Part shown: positions 1-6,796 of the stretch, piece after piece
How positions within the stretch are numbered: the stretch's first letter is position 1
Layout: each line of letters opens with the position of its first letter
DNA from: Planctomycetaceae bacterium
Lineage (GTDB): Bacteria; Planctomycetota; Phycisphaerae; Phycisphaerales; SM1A02
Direction of reading: 5' to 3'
Length of the DNA stretch: 8,538 nt
Assembly (NCBI GenBank): GCA_947474205.1
Contig: CANJIC010000074.1
Location: forward strand, 1-8,538
Made by a program: the position numbers and the translations under genes
Notes under the pieces: model-generated
What the model was told of the DNA's origin: nothing
The model's database searches: none
The model's input: the letters and a program-made list of their open reading frames with translations, nothing else

Positions 1-816
1 GTTCGCCTTGAAGAAGGCATTGAAGGCCTGGTGCACGTCAGCGAAATGAGTTGGACTCGCCGCGTGAATCATCCAAGTGAAGTTGTGAACGTCAACGACG
101 AAATTGATATCGTCATTCTTGAAATTGACAAGCAGAAGTTGGAGATCAGCCTGGGCATGAAGCAGACCGAGGTCAATCCTTGGGAACTTGTGGCCGAGAA
201 ATATCCAAACGGAACCATCATTGAAGGCAAGATCCGCAACTTGGCCAACTACGGCGCATTTGTTGAGATTGAGCCTGGAATTGACGGTCTTTTGCATGTC
301 AGCGACATCAGCTGGACCAAGAAAGTTGCGCATCCAAACGAGATTTACAAGAAGGGCGACAGCGTGAAGTGCGTTGTGCTTGATGTGGATCGCGACAAGC
401 AGCGCGTTGGCTTGGGCACCAAGCAATTGTCTGAAGATCCGTGGGTGGAAGCCATTCCAAGCGCGTATCGCCCAGGCATGATCGTCAAGGGAACCATCAC
501 CAAGATCACCAACTTCGGCGTGTTTGTTGAGCTTGAAGAAGGTCTGGAAGGCTTGCTGCACATCAGCGAACTTTCCGATCAGAAGGTTGAAAATCCGCTG
601 GACGTTGTGAAGCCTGGACAAGAAGTGGACGTGAAGATTCTTCGTGTTGACACTTCCGATCGTAAGATTGGTCTGAGCTTGAAGCGCGCTCAATGGGGCG
701 CGGGAATTGATCCAGACATGCGCGCGGATATTGCGACGGACGCGGCTCGTGAGCGTCCAACCCGCGGCGGTATGGATGATCACGGCGCGCTTGGTACGGA
801 TAAGATTAGTTTCTAA
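1..816 (+). CDS. rpsA: 30S ribosomal protein S1, C-terminal part (partial at 5' end)
   Basis: The reading frame is open from base 1 and ends at TAA 814-816, leaving 271 visible residues; the true start lies outside the window. S1 binds mRNA on the 30S subunit and helps load structured or weakly SD-led messages. The visible part is made of S1-type OB-fold repeats: the end of one (residues 1-56, with EGIEGLVHVSEMSW), a full one (about 69-142, with NYGAFVEIEPGIDGLLHVSD) and another full one (about 158-230, with NFGVFVELEEGLEGLLHISE). Each repeat ends in the usual K/R-x-x-x-x-L-x-x-K strand, followed by an aromatic spacer such as NPWE or DPWV. A charged tail of about 40 residues (DPDMRADIATDAARER...) follows the last repeat and is not part of an S1 fold. 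Multi-repeat proteins of this kind are nearly always RpsA in bacteria; a shorter S1-repeat RNA-binding protein is possible because the N-terminus is missing. The gene is closed by the terminator just downstream. Confidence 0.93.
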   Translation, partial: VRLEEGIEGLVHVSEMSWTRRVNHPSEVVNVNDEIDIVILEIDKQKLEISLGMKQTEVNPWELVAEKYPNGTIIEGKIRNLANYGAFVEIEPGIDGLLHVSDISWTKKVAHPNEIYKKGDSVKCVVLDVDRDKQRVGLGTKQLSEDPWVEAIPSAYRPGMIVKGTITKITNFGVFVELEEGLEGLLHISELSDQKVENPLDVVKPGQEVDVKILRVDTSDRKIGLSLKRAQWGAGIDPDMRADIATDAARERPTRGGMDDHGALGTDKISF

Positions 817-838
817 GTTTCACTGATTGTAAAAATCC

Positions 839-875
839 AACGACCGCGGTTCAAAGCCGCGGTCGTTTTCTTTTT
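839..875 (+). terminator. Intrinsic terminator of rpsA
   Basis: An 11-bp perfect GC-rich stem (839-849 AACGACCGCGG pairing with 857-867 CCGCGGTCGTT) has a 7-base loop, and its 3' arm runs into the T-rich tract TTTTCTTTTT at 866-875. It lies 22 bases after the rpsA stop. On the opposite strand the stem is followed by GGATTTTT, so it may also stop reverse-strand transcripts weakly. Confidence 0.92.
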
Positions 876-935
876 GCATCACGGCAACCGCTTTGCGTTT
901 AAAGCGATCGTGAGGCGCGCATCCGTGACCGAATT

Positions 936-1025
936 TCAGCACAAGGCGATAAAGCCAACAAGAACAAGCAACATCATCCGTTTCAGATGCGCGCGTTGAA
1001 CAGTGTTTTGGCGGAAATAGTTCAT
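936..1025 (-). CDS. Possible 29-residue single-span membrane micropeptide
   Basis: A reverse-strand ATG (1023-1025) opens a 29-codon frame ending in TGA (936-938), in the gap between rpsA and the exported protein gene. The peptide begins MNYFRQNTVQRAHLKR, basic and hydrophilic, and continues into the hydrophobic stretch MMLLVLVGFIALC. That is the layout of a small inner-membrane peptide or of a truncated signal or lipoprotein leader. No Shine-Dalgarno sequence precedes the ATG (GTCTTGACC), and no promoter was convincing. A frame this short arises easily by chance, so the call rests only on its amphipathic layout and its position in otherwise empty DNA. A decayed remnant of a longer exported protein is an equally good reading. 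Confidence 0.22.
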   Translation of the reverse strand: MNYFRQNTVQRAHLKRMMLLVLVGFIALC

Positions 1026-1049
1026 GGTCAAGACTGGCAATGCTTAGTC

Positions 1050-1086
1050 GGAGCCGTTTGAATCAAACGTCAATTCAAACGGCTCC
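1050..1086. repeat. Perfect 14-bp inverted repeat upstream of the exported protein gene
   Basis: GGAGCCGTTTGAAT (1050-1063) is exactly complementary to ATTCAAACGGCTCC (1073-1086), with a 9-base loop. The 3' arm ends 15 bases before the ATG at 1102. Neither strand has a T-tract after the stem, so it is not a standard intrinsic terminator. It could be an mRNA 5'-leader hairpin for the downstream gene, a dyad operator, or a stem blocking read-through from rpsA. Confidence 0.7.
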
Positions 1087-1101
1087 GCTACATTGCTCAC
1101 C

Positions 1102-2937
1102 ATGGCGCCGATTTGCAATCTGTCTAGAACAATCTTGAAATTGAGCACCATTTTGCTCACTACGGCATTGGTTATCACGCCCGCGCTGGCAGATCTTTGC
1201 ACCGTCCAAGACGCGCACGTGCTGTTTGCAGCATCACGGGAATGGCTTGACCAGCAAAGTTTAAAGACCCCCTTTGATGCCGCCGCGCCAGATTTTTCCA
1301 AAGGCGTCGCGCTGTCACCAACATTTTCCACCACGGCCGCGGGCGTTGTCTTGCGCTCGAACGGTAGACCCGTTGGTCAAGCATGGGTAAAACAAAATGC
1401 GAATAGTTCAATGTGTCTTGCAACGGCGCTCTTGAAAGCGTTGCAACAGGCCAGCAATGATCGAGTTCTTGGCGCGCTGCCAGCGAGTTTGCGCGCCAAC
1501 GCCACGCAAGAGCTTGCGCTTGAAATTGAACTGGTCGGTGACACGAGGCCGTTCACTGGGGATCGCATCGATACGCTTGCAGCGCGCATCGACAATGCAC
1601 GAGAAGCCATGGCCATTCGCGCCGGCGATCAATGGGCGTTCTCGTTGCCTTCGCTGCAACAATCGCAGAATCAAACTCGATTACCGTGGTACACCATGGT
1701 GGTCATGGCGCGCGAGGTTGGCGTGGATGCTGGCGCCGACAAAAAATTTCAATTGCCAGAGGGCGTTGTCATCTACCACGCAGAGACCCGCAGAATGGCG
1801 CAAATTGCGGCAAAATCACCCGTATTTGAAGTCTCCCGCGGCATGTTGACCGTGCCCCTTTCGGACATCACCACGCATGCTCTTGAAGACATGTCCATCG
1901 CCATCGCGGCGCATCTTGAAAGCCGAATTCGAAATCCAGAGGGACTTTCACAAGAGGCCATCAACACGTTGAATGCGCTTGGGCCCGCCGGCGAATATCA
2001 ACCGACCCTTGGAATGTTCACTCAACAAATGTGTTCGCCGCTCGAGCAAGGCATGAGCGCTTTCGCCATGGCGAAATTTTCCGAGCTTCACTTTTTACAA
2101 AAAAATAAAATTGCCGCGCGCGAGTTCGCCATCTTCACTTTAAACTCGTTGCAACACGTCGTTGGCGATGAAGAGAATCCGCTTGATCATCCCGCCGCGG
2201 CGGCGGCTTGCGTGCTTGCTTGTCAATCATTGGATCATTCGGACGCCACTTGGGCAAATCCCGAAACCGCGGATTGGCAAAAGAAATTGTGGGCCACAGT
2301 CTCCGAACATTTTCAACTGCAAAATTACGCGGATGTGCAGACTTGGGCTTTATGCGCCGCGGCGATGGCTCAGGATTCCCCCAATGAAGTCTCCAAGGCG
2401 TTGAACACCGTGTGGCAAATTCGCCCCGTTGAAAAATTACTTTCGGCAAGCCCTTGGCTTCTCTTGGCGGAGCAGCGTGTGGGCAAAGCGTCGGATCATG
2501 AGAAAGCCAAAGAGGCTTGGAACTTGCTTCAAATAGTGATTTTGCAACATCAACTCACACAGAAGTTCAATCCAGATCTTGCCGCCGATCTCGTGGGCGG
2601 CTGGCCCATCACCGCCAATGGCGTGACGGGCGCAACGGCTGACTCATCTCGACCCGCGTTGGCACTGGCGCTGGCTATGAACCCCGAACTCTTTGGAATT
2701 CCAAATGCAAATGGTGTCACTATGGAATCTCTCAAGTTGGCTTTGCGATTCTTGAAACAATTGCAAGTTGATCAGGCGGCGTGTTATGCGTTTCGAGATC
2801 CTTTCAAATCACTCGGCGGAATTCGCGTCGCACCTTGGGATAGCAGCCAACCTTTAGGAACAAACGCAACTACACTGCTTGCCATTCTTGAGGCCCGCGC
2901 CTTATTCGCGCTCGATTCAGAAAGCAAACAAAATTAA
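1102..2937 (+). CDS. Secreted or periplasmic protein with AMMECR1-like N-terminal domain and helical C-terminal half
   Basis: ATG 1102 gives 611 residues; a TTG at 1093 is also in frame but adds only three residues. Residues 1-30 form a signal peptide: basic Arg/Lys early, hydrophobic ILLTTALVI, and an AxA-type end (PALA, then DLC). Residues about 68-245 resemble an AMMECR1 domain in outline: GVALSPTFS then GVVLRSNGRPVGQAWV, a helix ATALLKALQQASND, the strand LALEIELVGDTRPF, and REAMAIRAGDQWAFSLPS in place of the usual glycine-rich segment. The match is from memory and degenerate. The C-terminal half (about 315-608) is helix-rich and alanine-rich. It ends with LRFLKQLQVDQ, SLGGIRVAPWD and ATTLLAILEA, reminiscent of the alpha/alpha-barrel tails seen in planctomycete exported proteins. 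No catalytic residues are assignable. The SD is not recognisable. It is followed after 114 bases by an MFS gene on the same strand. Function unknown; the AMMECR1 relation needs a profile search. Confidence 0.88.
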   Translation: MAPICNLSRTILKLSTILLTTALVITPALADLCTVQDAHVLFAASREWLDQQSLKTPFDAAAPDFSKGVALSPTFSTTAAGVVLRSNGRPVGQAWVKQNANSSMCLATALLKALQQASNDRVLGALPASLRANATQELALEIELVGDTRPFTGDRIDTLAARIDNAREAMAIRAGDQWAFSLPSLQQSQNQTRLPWYTMVVMAREVGVDAGADKKFQLPEGVVIYHAETRRMAQIAAKSPVFEVSRGMLTVPLSDITTHALEDMSIAIAAHLESRIRNPEGLSQEAINTLNALGPAGEYQPTLGMFTQQMCSPLEQGMSAFAMAKFSELHFLQKNKIAAREFAIFTLNSLQHVVGDEENPLDHPAAAAACVLACQSLDHSDATWANPETADWQKKLWATVSEHFQLQNYADVQTWALCAAAMAQDSPNEVSKALNTVWQIRPVEKLLSASPWLLLAEQRVGKASDHEKAKEAWNLLQIVILQHQLTQKFNPDLAADLVGGWPITANGVTGATADSSRPALALALAMNPELFGIPNANGVTMESLKLALRFLKQLQVDQAACYAFRDPFKSLGGIRVAPWDSSQPLGTNATTLLAILEARALFALDSESKQN

Positions 2938-3051
2938 AATAGCCACGGCTGTTTACCCCAACTTCAATATCATGCAATTCACTTTTTATTTTCGAATGCC
3001 ACTTAGGCGCTCGTACAACAGTATTTCTGAACAACCACATTGACGCACTAC

Positions 3052-4323
3052 ATGTCTGACGATTCGATACCTGATCCACTTCCCACGCGCCGCGATTTCA
3101 ACGCCTGCACAGGCGACGGCGCCACCTTCTGCTTTATGGTGGGCGCGGGTGAAACCTACATCGCGGCTTTGGTGTTGGCGCTTGGCAAAAGCGCGCTTAT
3201 TGCGGGGTTAATCATCACTATTCCAATGTTGGTTGGCGCCACGGTTCAACTGGCTTCGCCCGCTGGTTTACGCCGCGTGGGCTCTCCGCGCAAATGGATC
3301 CAAGGCTGCGCCATTGTGCAATCTATTTCTTTTATTCCTTTAATTATCGCCGCGGCATACGGAGACATTCCAACATGGTTGGTGTTCATCACGCTTTCCA
3401 TTTATTGGAGCGCCGCCATTGGCGCGTGGCCCGCGTGGAGCACATGGGTGGCCCGACTTTTTCCTGAAACATCGCGCGCCAGTTACTTCAGCAAGCGCAA
3501 TCGCATTTGCCAAATTTCACAACTCACCGCCATGCTTGCGGCGGGCGGCCTTTTGTATTTGGGCGAACGCGACGGTTGGCAACTGAAAGCATTCATGTGG
3601 ATCATGATCTTCGCGGCGTTGGCGCGACTGTCCAGCGTGGTGTTCCTGCATTATCAAGGCGATGTCAAGTTGAAGACAAGCGACATAGCGCCTGTCCACT
3701 ACCGCGGGTTGCCCAAGCGACTTGGTCGCAGTGGCGATCTGCGCATTGTGCTTTGCCTGATCGCCTTGCAATTTGCGGCCAACGTCAGCGGACCCTTTGT
3801 GAATCCATGGCTTCTGGATTATTTACACTTTGATAAAGCCTCATATTTACTTGTCATTTGCACGCTTTTTGGTTCCAAATGCTTGGCGCTCACGCTGCTT
3901 GGCGGCATCATTCAAAAGTTTGGCGCCAGACGCGTGCTGCTGATTGGCACGGCGGGCACGGCGCTTGGCGTTCTCATGCTGGCCGTGTCAACCAACTTGG
4001 CGTGGATCACATTTGTGCAGGTGTATAGCGGCGTCATGTGGGCGGCGTGGGAACTGGCCTCGTTCTTGGTGCTGCTGGAAAGCATCAAACATTCAGAGCG
4101 CACATCCATGATGGCGCTGTACAACTTCACAACGTATTTTTCAATCGCGGCTGGCTCATTCATTGGCGCATACATTCTGAAATACATGGACACTTCTGGC
4201 GGCGCGTATGTGATCATCTTTATTCTGTCGGGCGTGTTGCGCTTGGCGGTGCTAGGGCTGCGGCCAACGCGCGTGCGCGCCGCGGTTGAAGTGGTCAGTC
4301 CGTCAACTGCCATCTCCCGCTAA
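3052..4323 (+). CDS. Major facilitator superfamily (MFS) transporter, substrate unknown
   Basis: A polytopic inner-membrane protein of 423 residues, in the usual MFS range of 400-450. I chose ATG 3052 (MSDDSIPDPL) over the upstream in-frame TTG 3040. Hydrophobic spans follow one another from about residue 24 (ATFCFMVGAGETYIAALVLAL), through 50-68, 85-102, 107-130, 155-170 and 180-198. A basic cytoplasmic loop at about 202-228 separates the two halves, and a second set runs 230-405. The loop GGIIQKFGARRVLLIG (284-299) is a motif-A-like element of the second half, and RASYFSKRNRICQ (142-154) is a charged loop in the first half. The protein ends in a short soluble tail. Substrate cannot be read from sequence. 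A conserved small gene follows 9 bases after the stop and is probably cotranscribed. No Shine-Dalgarno sequence is visible at the start. Confidence 0.87.
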   Translation: MSDDSIPDPLPTRRDFNACTGDGATFCFMVGAGETYIAALVLALGKSALIAGLIITIPMLVGATVQLASPAGLRRVGSPRKWIQGCAIVQSISFIPLIIAAAYGDIPTWLVFITLSIYWSAAIGAWPAWSTWVARLFPETSRASYFSKRNRICQISQLTAMLAAGGLLYLGERDGWQLKAFMWIMIFAALARLSSVVFLHYQGDVKLKTSDIAPVHYRGLPKRLGRSGDLRIVLCLIALQFAANVSGPFVNPWLLDYLHFDKASYLLVICTLFGSKCLALTLLGGIIQKFGARRVLLIGTAGTALGVLMLAVSTNLAWITFVQVYSGVMWAAWELASFLVLLESIKHSERTSMMALYNFTTYFSIAAGSFIGAYILKYMDTSGGAYVIIFILSGVLRLAVLGLRPTRVRAAVEVVSPSTAISR

Positions 4324-4332
4324 CCTGATTGC

Positions 4333-4647
4333 ATGTTTCACGGACCGCTTGAAATGATGAATGAAACCGAAGTTGGCCACGGTTGGCAATTCAAGACGCA
4401 ATTCATAGAAGCCAGTGGAACACTTCGAAAAATTACATTTGGATTGAATTGGGCTGACTACGATTTACTCTGTCCCGATGGCGGCACGGAGCCATCGCTT
4501 GTGGCTGAAACGGTTTTGCGTTGGTTGATCGCAAACGCGCAACCGCAACAACTCACCAATCGCCTTGATGCAAGTTTGGCGCGGCGAATTCATCCTGAAG
4601 CCGACGCGCAAATTCGCCGCCTGTTCATCCAGCGCGATCAGTCATAA
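4333..4647 (+). CDS. Conserved hypothetical protein, 104 residues, WADYDL core
   Basis: ATG 4333 lies 9 bases after the MFS stop, suggesting cotranscription; in-frame ATGs at 4354 and 4357 are alternative starts. The protein is soluble and compact, without signal peptide or membrane span. The N-terminal half is beta-like (GWQFKTQFIEASGTLRKITFGL) and leads into NWADYDLLCPDGG (39-51). Then comes a helix PSLVAETVLRWLIANA and a C-terminal segment LDASLARRIHPEADAQIRRLF with a conserved-looking R-R-x-x-P-E-A-D pattern. I recall unnamed small proteins of this layout (WADYDLW, then a helix, then FPEAD) in planctomycetes and a few other groups, but no function is known to me. Its last 23 bases overlap the end of the convergent histidine kinase gene. 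The amino-acid pattern, not the length alone, is why I take it as real. Confidence 0.75.
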   Translation: MFHGPLEMMNETEVGHGWQFKTQFIEASGTLRKITFGLNWADYDLLCPDGGTEPSLVAETVLRWLIANAQPQQLTNRLDASLARRIHPEADAQIRRLFIQRDQS

Positions 4648-6169
4648 GCGGCGTCAACTTCTTGGCGCGAAATTCCAGCGGCATTTCCACCCAGAAACTT
4701 GAACCCTTTTTGGAGTTGGATTCAACCCCAAGCTTCGCGCCCAACATGGCGGAAAGTTCGCGGCAAATAGCCAAACCAAGGCCGGTTCCACTATGGCTTT
4801 TTGTATGGCTGGCGTCCACTTGGCGAAATTTTTCAAAAATAGTTTGCTGCATGTCCAACGGAATGCCTGGTCCGCTGTCCACCACGGTCATGCGTATTCC
4901 AGGCGCGCCATCCACGGCCCACACCTCGGCGCGCACAATCACGCGTGAACCCTCGGGTGAAAATTTAATCGCGTTGCTGACAAAGTTGTACAGAATTTGC
5001 TGCAACTTTCCTGGATCCGTTTCCACCGTGGGCAATTCATCGGGGCGATGAATCTCCAACGCGATTTTTTTCAGGTCCGATTGCGGGCGCATGATGGCGG
5101 AAATGCCCTCAAGCATGTCTGTAATGCTTGCATTGGAAACGCTCAACTCCATGCGGCCGGCTTCTATCTTGGCCATGTCAAGCAACTCGTTGATCATCTC
5201 CAAAAGACCGCGTCCGCTCTTTAAAATATGCTCGATGTATCGAATACGTTTTGGATCAGCGCCCACATCTTTGCGCGCCAATTCCGCCAGCAATTCCGCG
5301 AATCCAATCACGCTGTTCAGCGGCGTGCGCAACTCATGCGACACATTGGCCAGAAATTCGCTCTTCAATCGGTTGCTTTCAAACAGTCCAACATTGGCTT
5401 CGCTCAACTGCACCAACTTAAAGTCCAAACTTTCATTCATGCTTTGCAATTGTTTTTGGCTTCCATCAAGCGTGGCCACCATGGAGTTGAAAGAATTTCC
5501 CAACTGCTCCAATTCGTCGCCCGTGCGCAACTGGCTGCGGCTGGAAAGATCGCCAGCGCGCACGCGGTTGGCCACGTCGCGTAAGCGCCGCACGGCGCGC
5601 AAATATCCGCGCACCACCAGAAGGCGCAGCGCAAAAATAATTCCTATCCACGCCAGCGCGCCACCAATCAAAATATAAATTCGATCCTGCCAAATCAGCC
5701 GCGCCGTCCCAACCGCGGAGCGCTCGATGGAAAAAATTCCAGTCAACGGCAACTTTTGCCACGCCGCGTCGGGTGCGTCCAACGAAATCGTCTCCCCCGC
5801 CGCGACACGATCCGCCTGATCACCGCGCAACGCGCGCACATAACGCGAGGTTGGTTCCTCGCCCGTCTGTTGCAATTCATAGCGATCAAAATTTGTAGGA
5901 GTGGCGGCGAACTCGTCCAACGCGCTTGAAAGAAACGCGTCGCCGGCGGCGGCTTGCCCGTTGGAACCTTTCACAAATCGAAATCGCTCCATGGAAGTGT
6001 CCGGCTTCTTGGCCCACACCGCGCTCATGTCGCGCATGCTTTGCAATTGTTGCGCCACCATGGACTCGCGAATTTGAATCCACGGAATTGACATGGCGCC
6101 AGCAATGGCAAGCGCCGCGGCCGCGCCCATTGCGCATTGACTTCGTTGAGTAAGACTCAGTCTGGCCAT
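4625..6169 (-). CDS. Membrane sensor histidine kinase with HAMP domain
   Basis: A 514-residue two-component sensor kinase starting at ATG 6169. TM1 spans about residues 13-33. An extracytoplasmic sensor region of about 130 residues (34-162), not recognisable as a known fold, is followed by TM2 (164-186). A HAMP linker (about 187-240, with VRAGDLSSRS and DELEQLGNSFNSM) leads into a short coiled coil (240-270). The HisKA H-box FLANVSHELRTPLNS carries the phosphoacceptor His278. The HATPase domain shows the N-box (LYNFVSNAIKFSPEG, 393-407), G1 (DSGPGIP, 431-437), the F-box (IFEKFRQ, 444-450) and G2 (GTGLGLAI, 461-468). All key catalytic residues are present, so it should be active. It has no receiver domain and no adjacent response regulator, so it is an orphan kinase in this window. 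Start has no visible SD. The 3' end overlaps the convergent 104-residue gene; no terminator is seen there. Confidence 0.95.
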   Translation of the reverse strand: MARLSLTQRSQCAMGAAAALAIAGAMSIPWIQIRESMVAQQLQSMRDMSAVWAKKPDTSMERFRFVKGSNGQAAAGDAFLSSALDEFAATPTNFDRYELQQTGEEPTSRYVRALRGDQADRVAAGETISLDAPDAAWQKLPLTGIFSIERSAVGTARLIWQDRIYILIGGALAWIGIIFALRLLVVRGYLRAVRRLRDVANRVRAGDLSSRSQLRTGDELEQLGNSFNSMVATLDGSQKQLQSMNESLDFKLVQLSEANVGLFESNRLKSEFLANVSHELRTPLNSVIGFAELLAELARKDVGADPKRIRYIEHILKSGRGLLEMINELLDMAKIEAGRMELSVSNASITDMLEGISAIMRPQSDLKKIALEIHRPDELPTVETDPGKLQQILYNFVSNAIKFSPEGSRVIVRAEVWAVDGAPGIRMTVVDSGPGIPLDMQQTIFEKFRQVDASHTKSHSGTGLGLAICRELSAMLGAKLGVESNSKKGSSFWVEMPLEFRAKKLTPLMTDRAG

Positions 6170-6237
6170 GTTGCACGAAGCATAGCGGGCGTGCGTATTC
6201 TGTCATCATGCATCGACCTGGATCAAATAGCGACCAC
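6170..6237. promoter_or_regulatory. Divergent intergenic region between kinase and zinc-protein genes
   Basis: Only 38 bases (6170-6207), or 68 if the zinc protein starts at the ATG 6238, separate two divergent genes. Both promoters must therefore be here or inside the coding ends. The best forward candidate is TTGCAC (6171-6176) with TATTCT (6196-6201), but the spacer is 19 bases, longer than the 17 optimum. It would place the transcript start close to the ATG at 6208, giving a leaderless message for that start or a short leader for the 6238 start. No comparable reverse-strand promoter is convincing. Confidence 0.3.
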
Positions 6238-6573
6238 ATGGAACCCGAAGATTTTCTCTGTGATTTCTGCGGACAATCATGGACCGTTGCGCAACCATTT
6301 GTGGAGGGTCACCAAGGCAGTTGTCTGTGTGGCGAGTGCTTGAAAAAGGCGCTGCATGCGTTTGCAAGCAACAACGTTGAACCGACGTGCTCCGACCTTT
6401 GCACAATGTGTCTTGAGGCGCGCAAAGAACCGGCGTGGTGCGCGCCCGCTCCCGCGCAATCTCCCGCTGATAGAACCACCGCGCGTGTGTGTCGACCATG
6501 CTCCACGCAAGCCAAACGCACGCTTGAACGTGACCCTGACTCTGGGTGGAAGCGCGCTATTTCAAACGCTTGA
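6208..6573 (+). CDS. Small cysteine-rich protein with two probable zinc-binding sites
   Basis: ATG 6208 gives 121 residues; ATG 6238 (MEPEDFLCDFCG) gives 111 and may be the true start because the homologous-looking part begins there. Numbering from 6208, the first site pairs CDFC (18-21) with CGEC (41-44) around the segment VEGHQGSCLC, a layout like the C4 zinc finger of ClpX (CxxC, about 19 residues, CxxC). A second site pairs CTMC (65-68) with CRPC (95-98). The end, LERDPDSGWKR, looks conserved. There is no signal peptide, membrane span or enzymatic domain, so it is cytosolic, most likely a zinc-ribbon binding or adaptor protein. I recall planctomycete hypothetical proteins of this type, but without a function. 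Eleven cysteines in 121 residues, in paired CxxC spacing, support a real gene rather than a chance frame. An 8-bp tandem array begins 6 bases after its stop. Confidence 0.8.
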   Translation: MHRPGSNSDHMEPEDFLCDFCGQSWTVAQPFVEGHQGSCLCGECLKKALHAFASNNVEPTCSDLCTMCLEARKEPAWCAPAPAQSPADRTTARVCRPCSTQAKRTLERDPDSGWKRAISNA

Positions 6574-6579
6574 ATTGCT

Positions 6580-6683
6580 AGTGCGTGAGTGCGTGAGTGC
6601 GTGAGTGCGTGAGTGCGTGAGTGCGTGAGTGCGTGAGTGCGTGAGTGCGTGAGTGCGTGAGTGCGTGAGTGCGTGAGTGCGTC
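6580..6683. repeat. Tandem array of the 8-bp unit AGTGCGTG, 12 perfect copies plus one ending in C
   Basis: Starting at base 6580 the unit AGTGCGTG repeats head to tail without a change for 12 copies (to 6675). The 13th copy (6676-6683) differs only in its last base, C instead of G. The array lies in the intergenic space between the zinc-protein stop (6573) and the trmB stop (6797). Reading forward, a TGA stop occurs in every frame within each 24-base period. On the reverse strand all frames are open and give an eight-residue repeat of the THSRTHAL type. Such a perfect short-period array is expected to gain or lose copies by replication slippage. Confidence 0.97.
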
Positions 6684-6688
6684 ACCGC

Positions 6689-6755
6689 ATAGTTGAACAC
6701 GTGACAAGTGAATCTAAAATTCCTTGCCGCGTGATCAAACACGTCATTCAACTAT
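6689..6755. repeat. Imperfect long-loop inverted repeat downstream of trmB
   Basis: ATAGTTGAA (6689-6697) is complementary to TTCAACTAT (6747-6755). After a small internal loop (2 bases against 3) the pairing continues with CGTG (6700-6703) and CACG (6740-6743), enclosing a 36-base loop. Neither strand has a T-run after the stem, so it is not an ordinary intrinsic terminator. It lies between the 8-bp array and the 3' end of the rpsU-rsfS-trmB operon and may be the 3' end structure of that message. Confidence 0.5.
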
Positions 6756-6796
6756 CACTACACATACGCGCCAATTTTCTAAAGCGCGCCCAGGAA

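Noticed and set aside
996..1023. TTGAAC and TAGTTC spaced by 16 bases, as a promoter for the exported protein gene
   Set aside because: The -10 match is poor and the distance to the ATG is long, so it cannot be told from chance.
1457..1849. 130-codon forward-strand ORF within the exported protein gene
   Set aside because: An overlapping frame of a long gene with a signal peptide; composition is Arg/Trp/Cys-rich as expected for an out-of-frame shadow.
2951..2975. AGCC/GGCT mini-hairpin after the exported protein gene as a terminator
   Set aside because: The stem is only 4 bp with an impossibly small loop, and no T-tract follows directly.
5091..5678. 195-codon forward-strand ORF inside the histidine kinase gene
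   Set aside because: Antisense to the highly conserved HisKA and HAMP regions; the protein has no recognisable pattern.
6580..6683. Octamer array as a CRISPR or as a phase-variable switch inside a gene
   Set aside because: There are no spacers, so it is not a CRISPR. No supported gene reads through the array, so copy-number change cannot switch a frame on or off here.
6309..6707. 132-codon reverse-strand ORF with THSRTHAL repeats
   Set aside because: The repeat part is simply the 8-bp array, which has no reverse-strand stops in any frame. The rest is antisense to the better-supported zinc protein, and the start is TTG.
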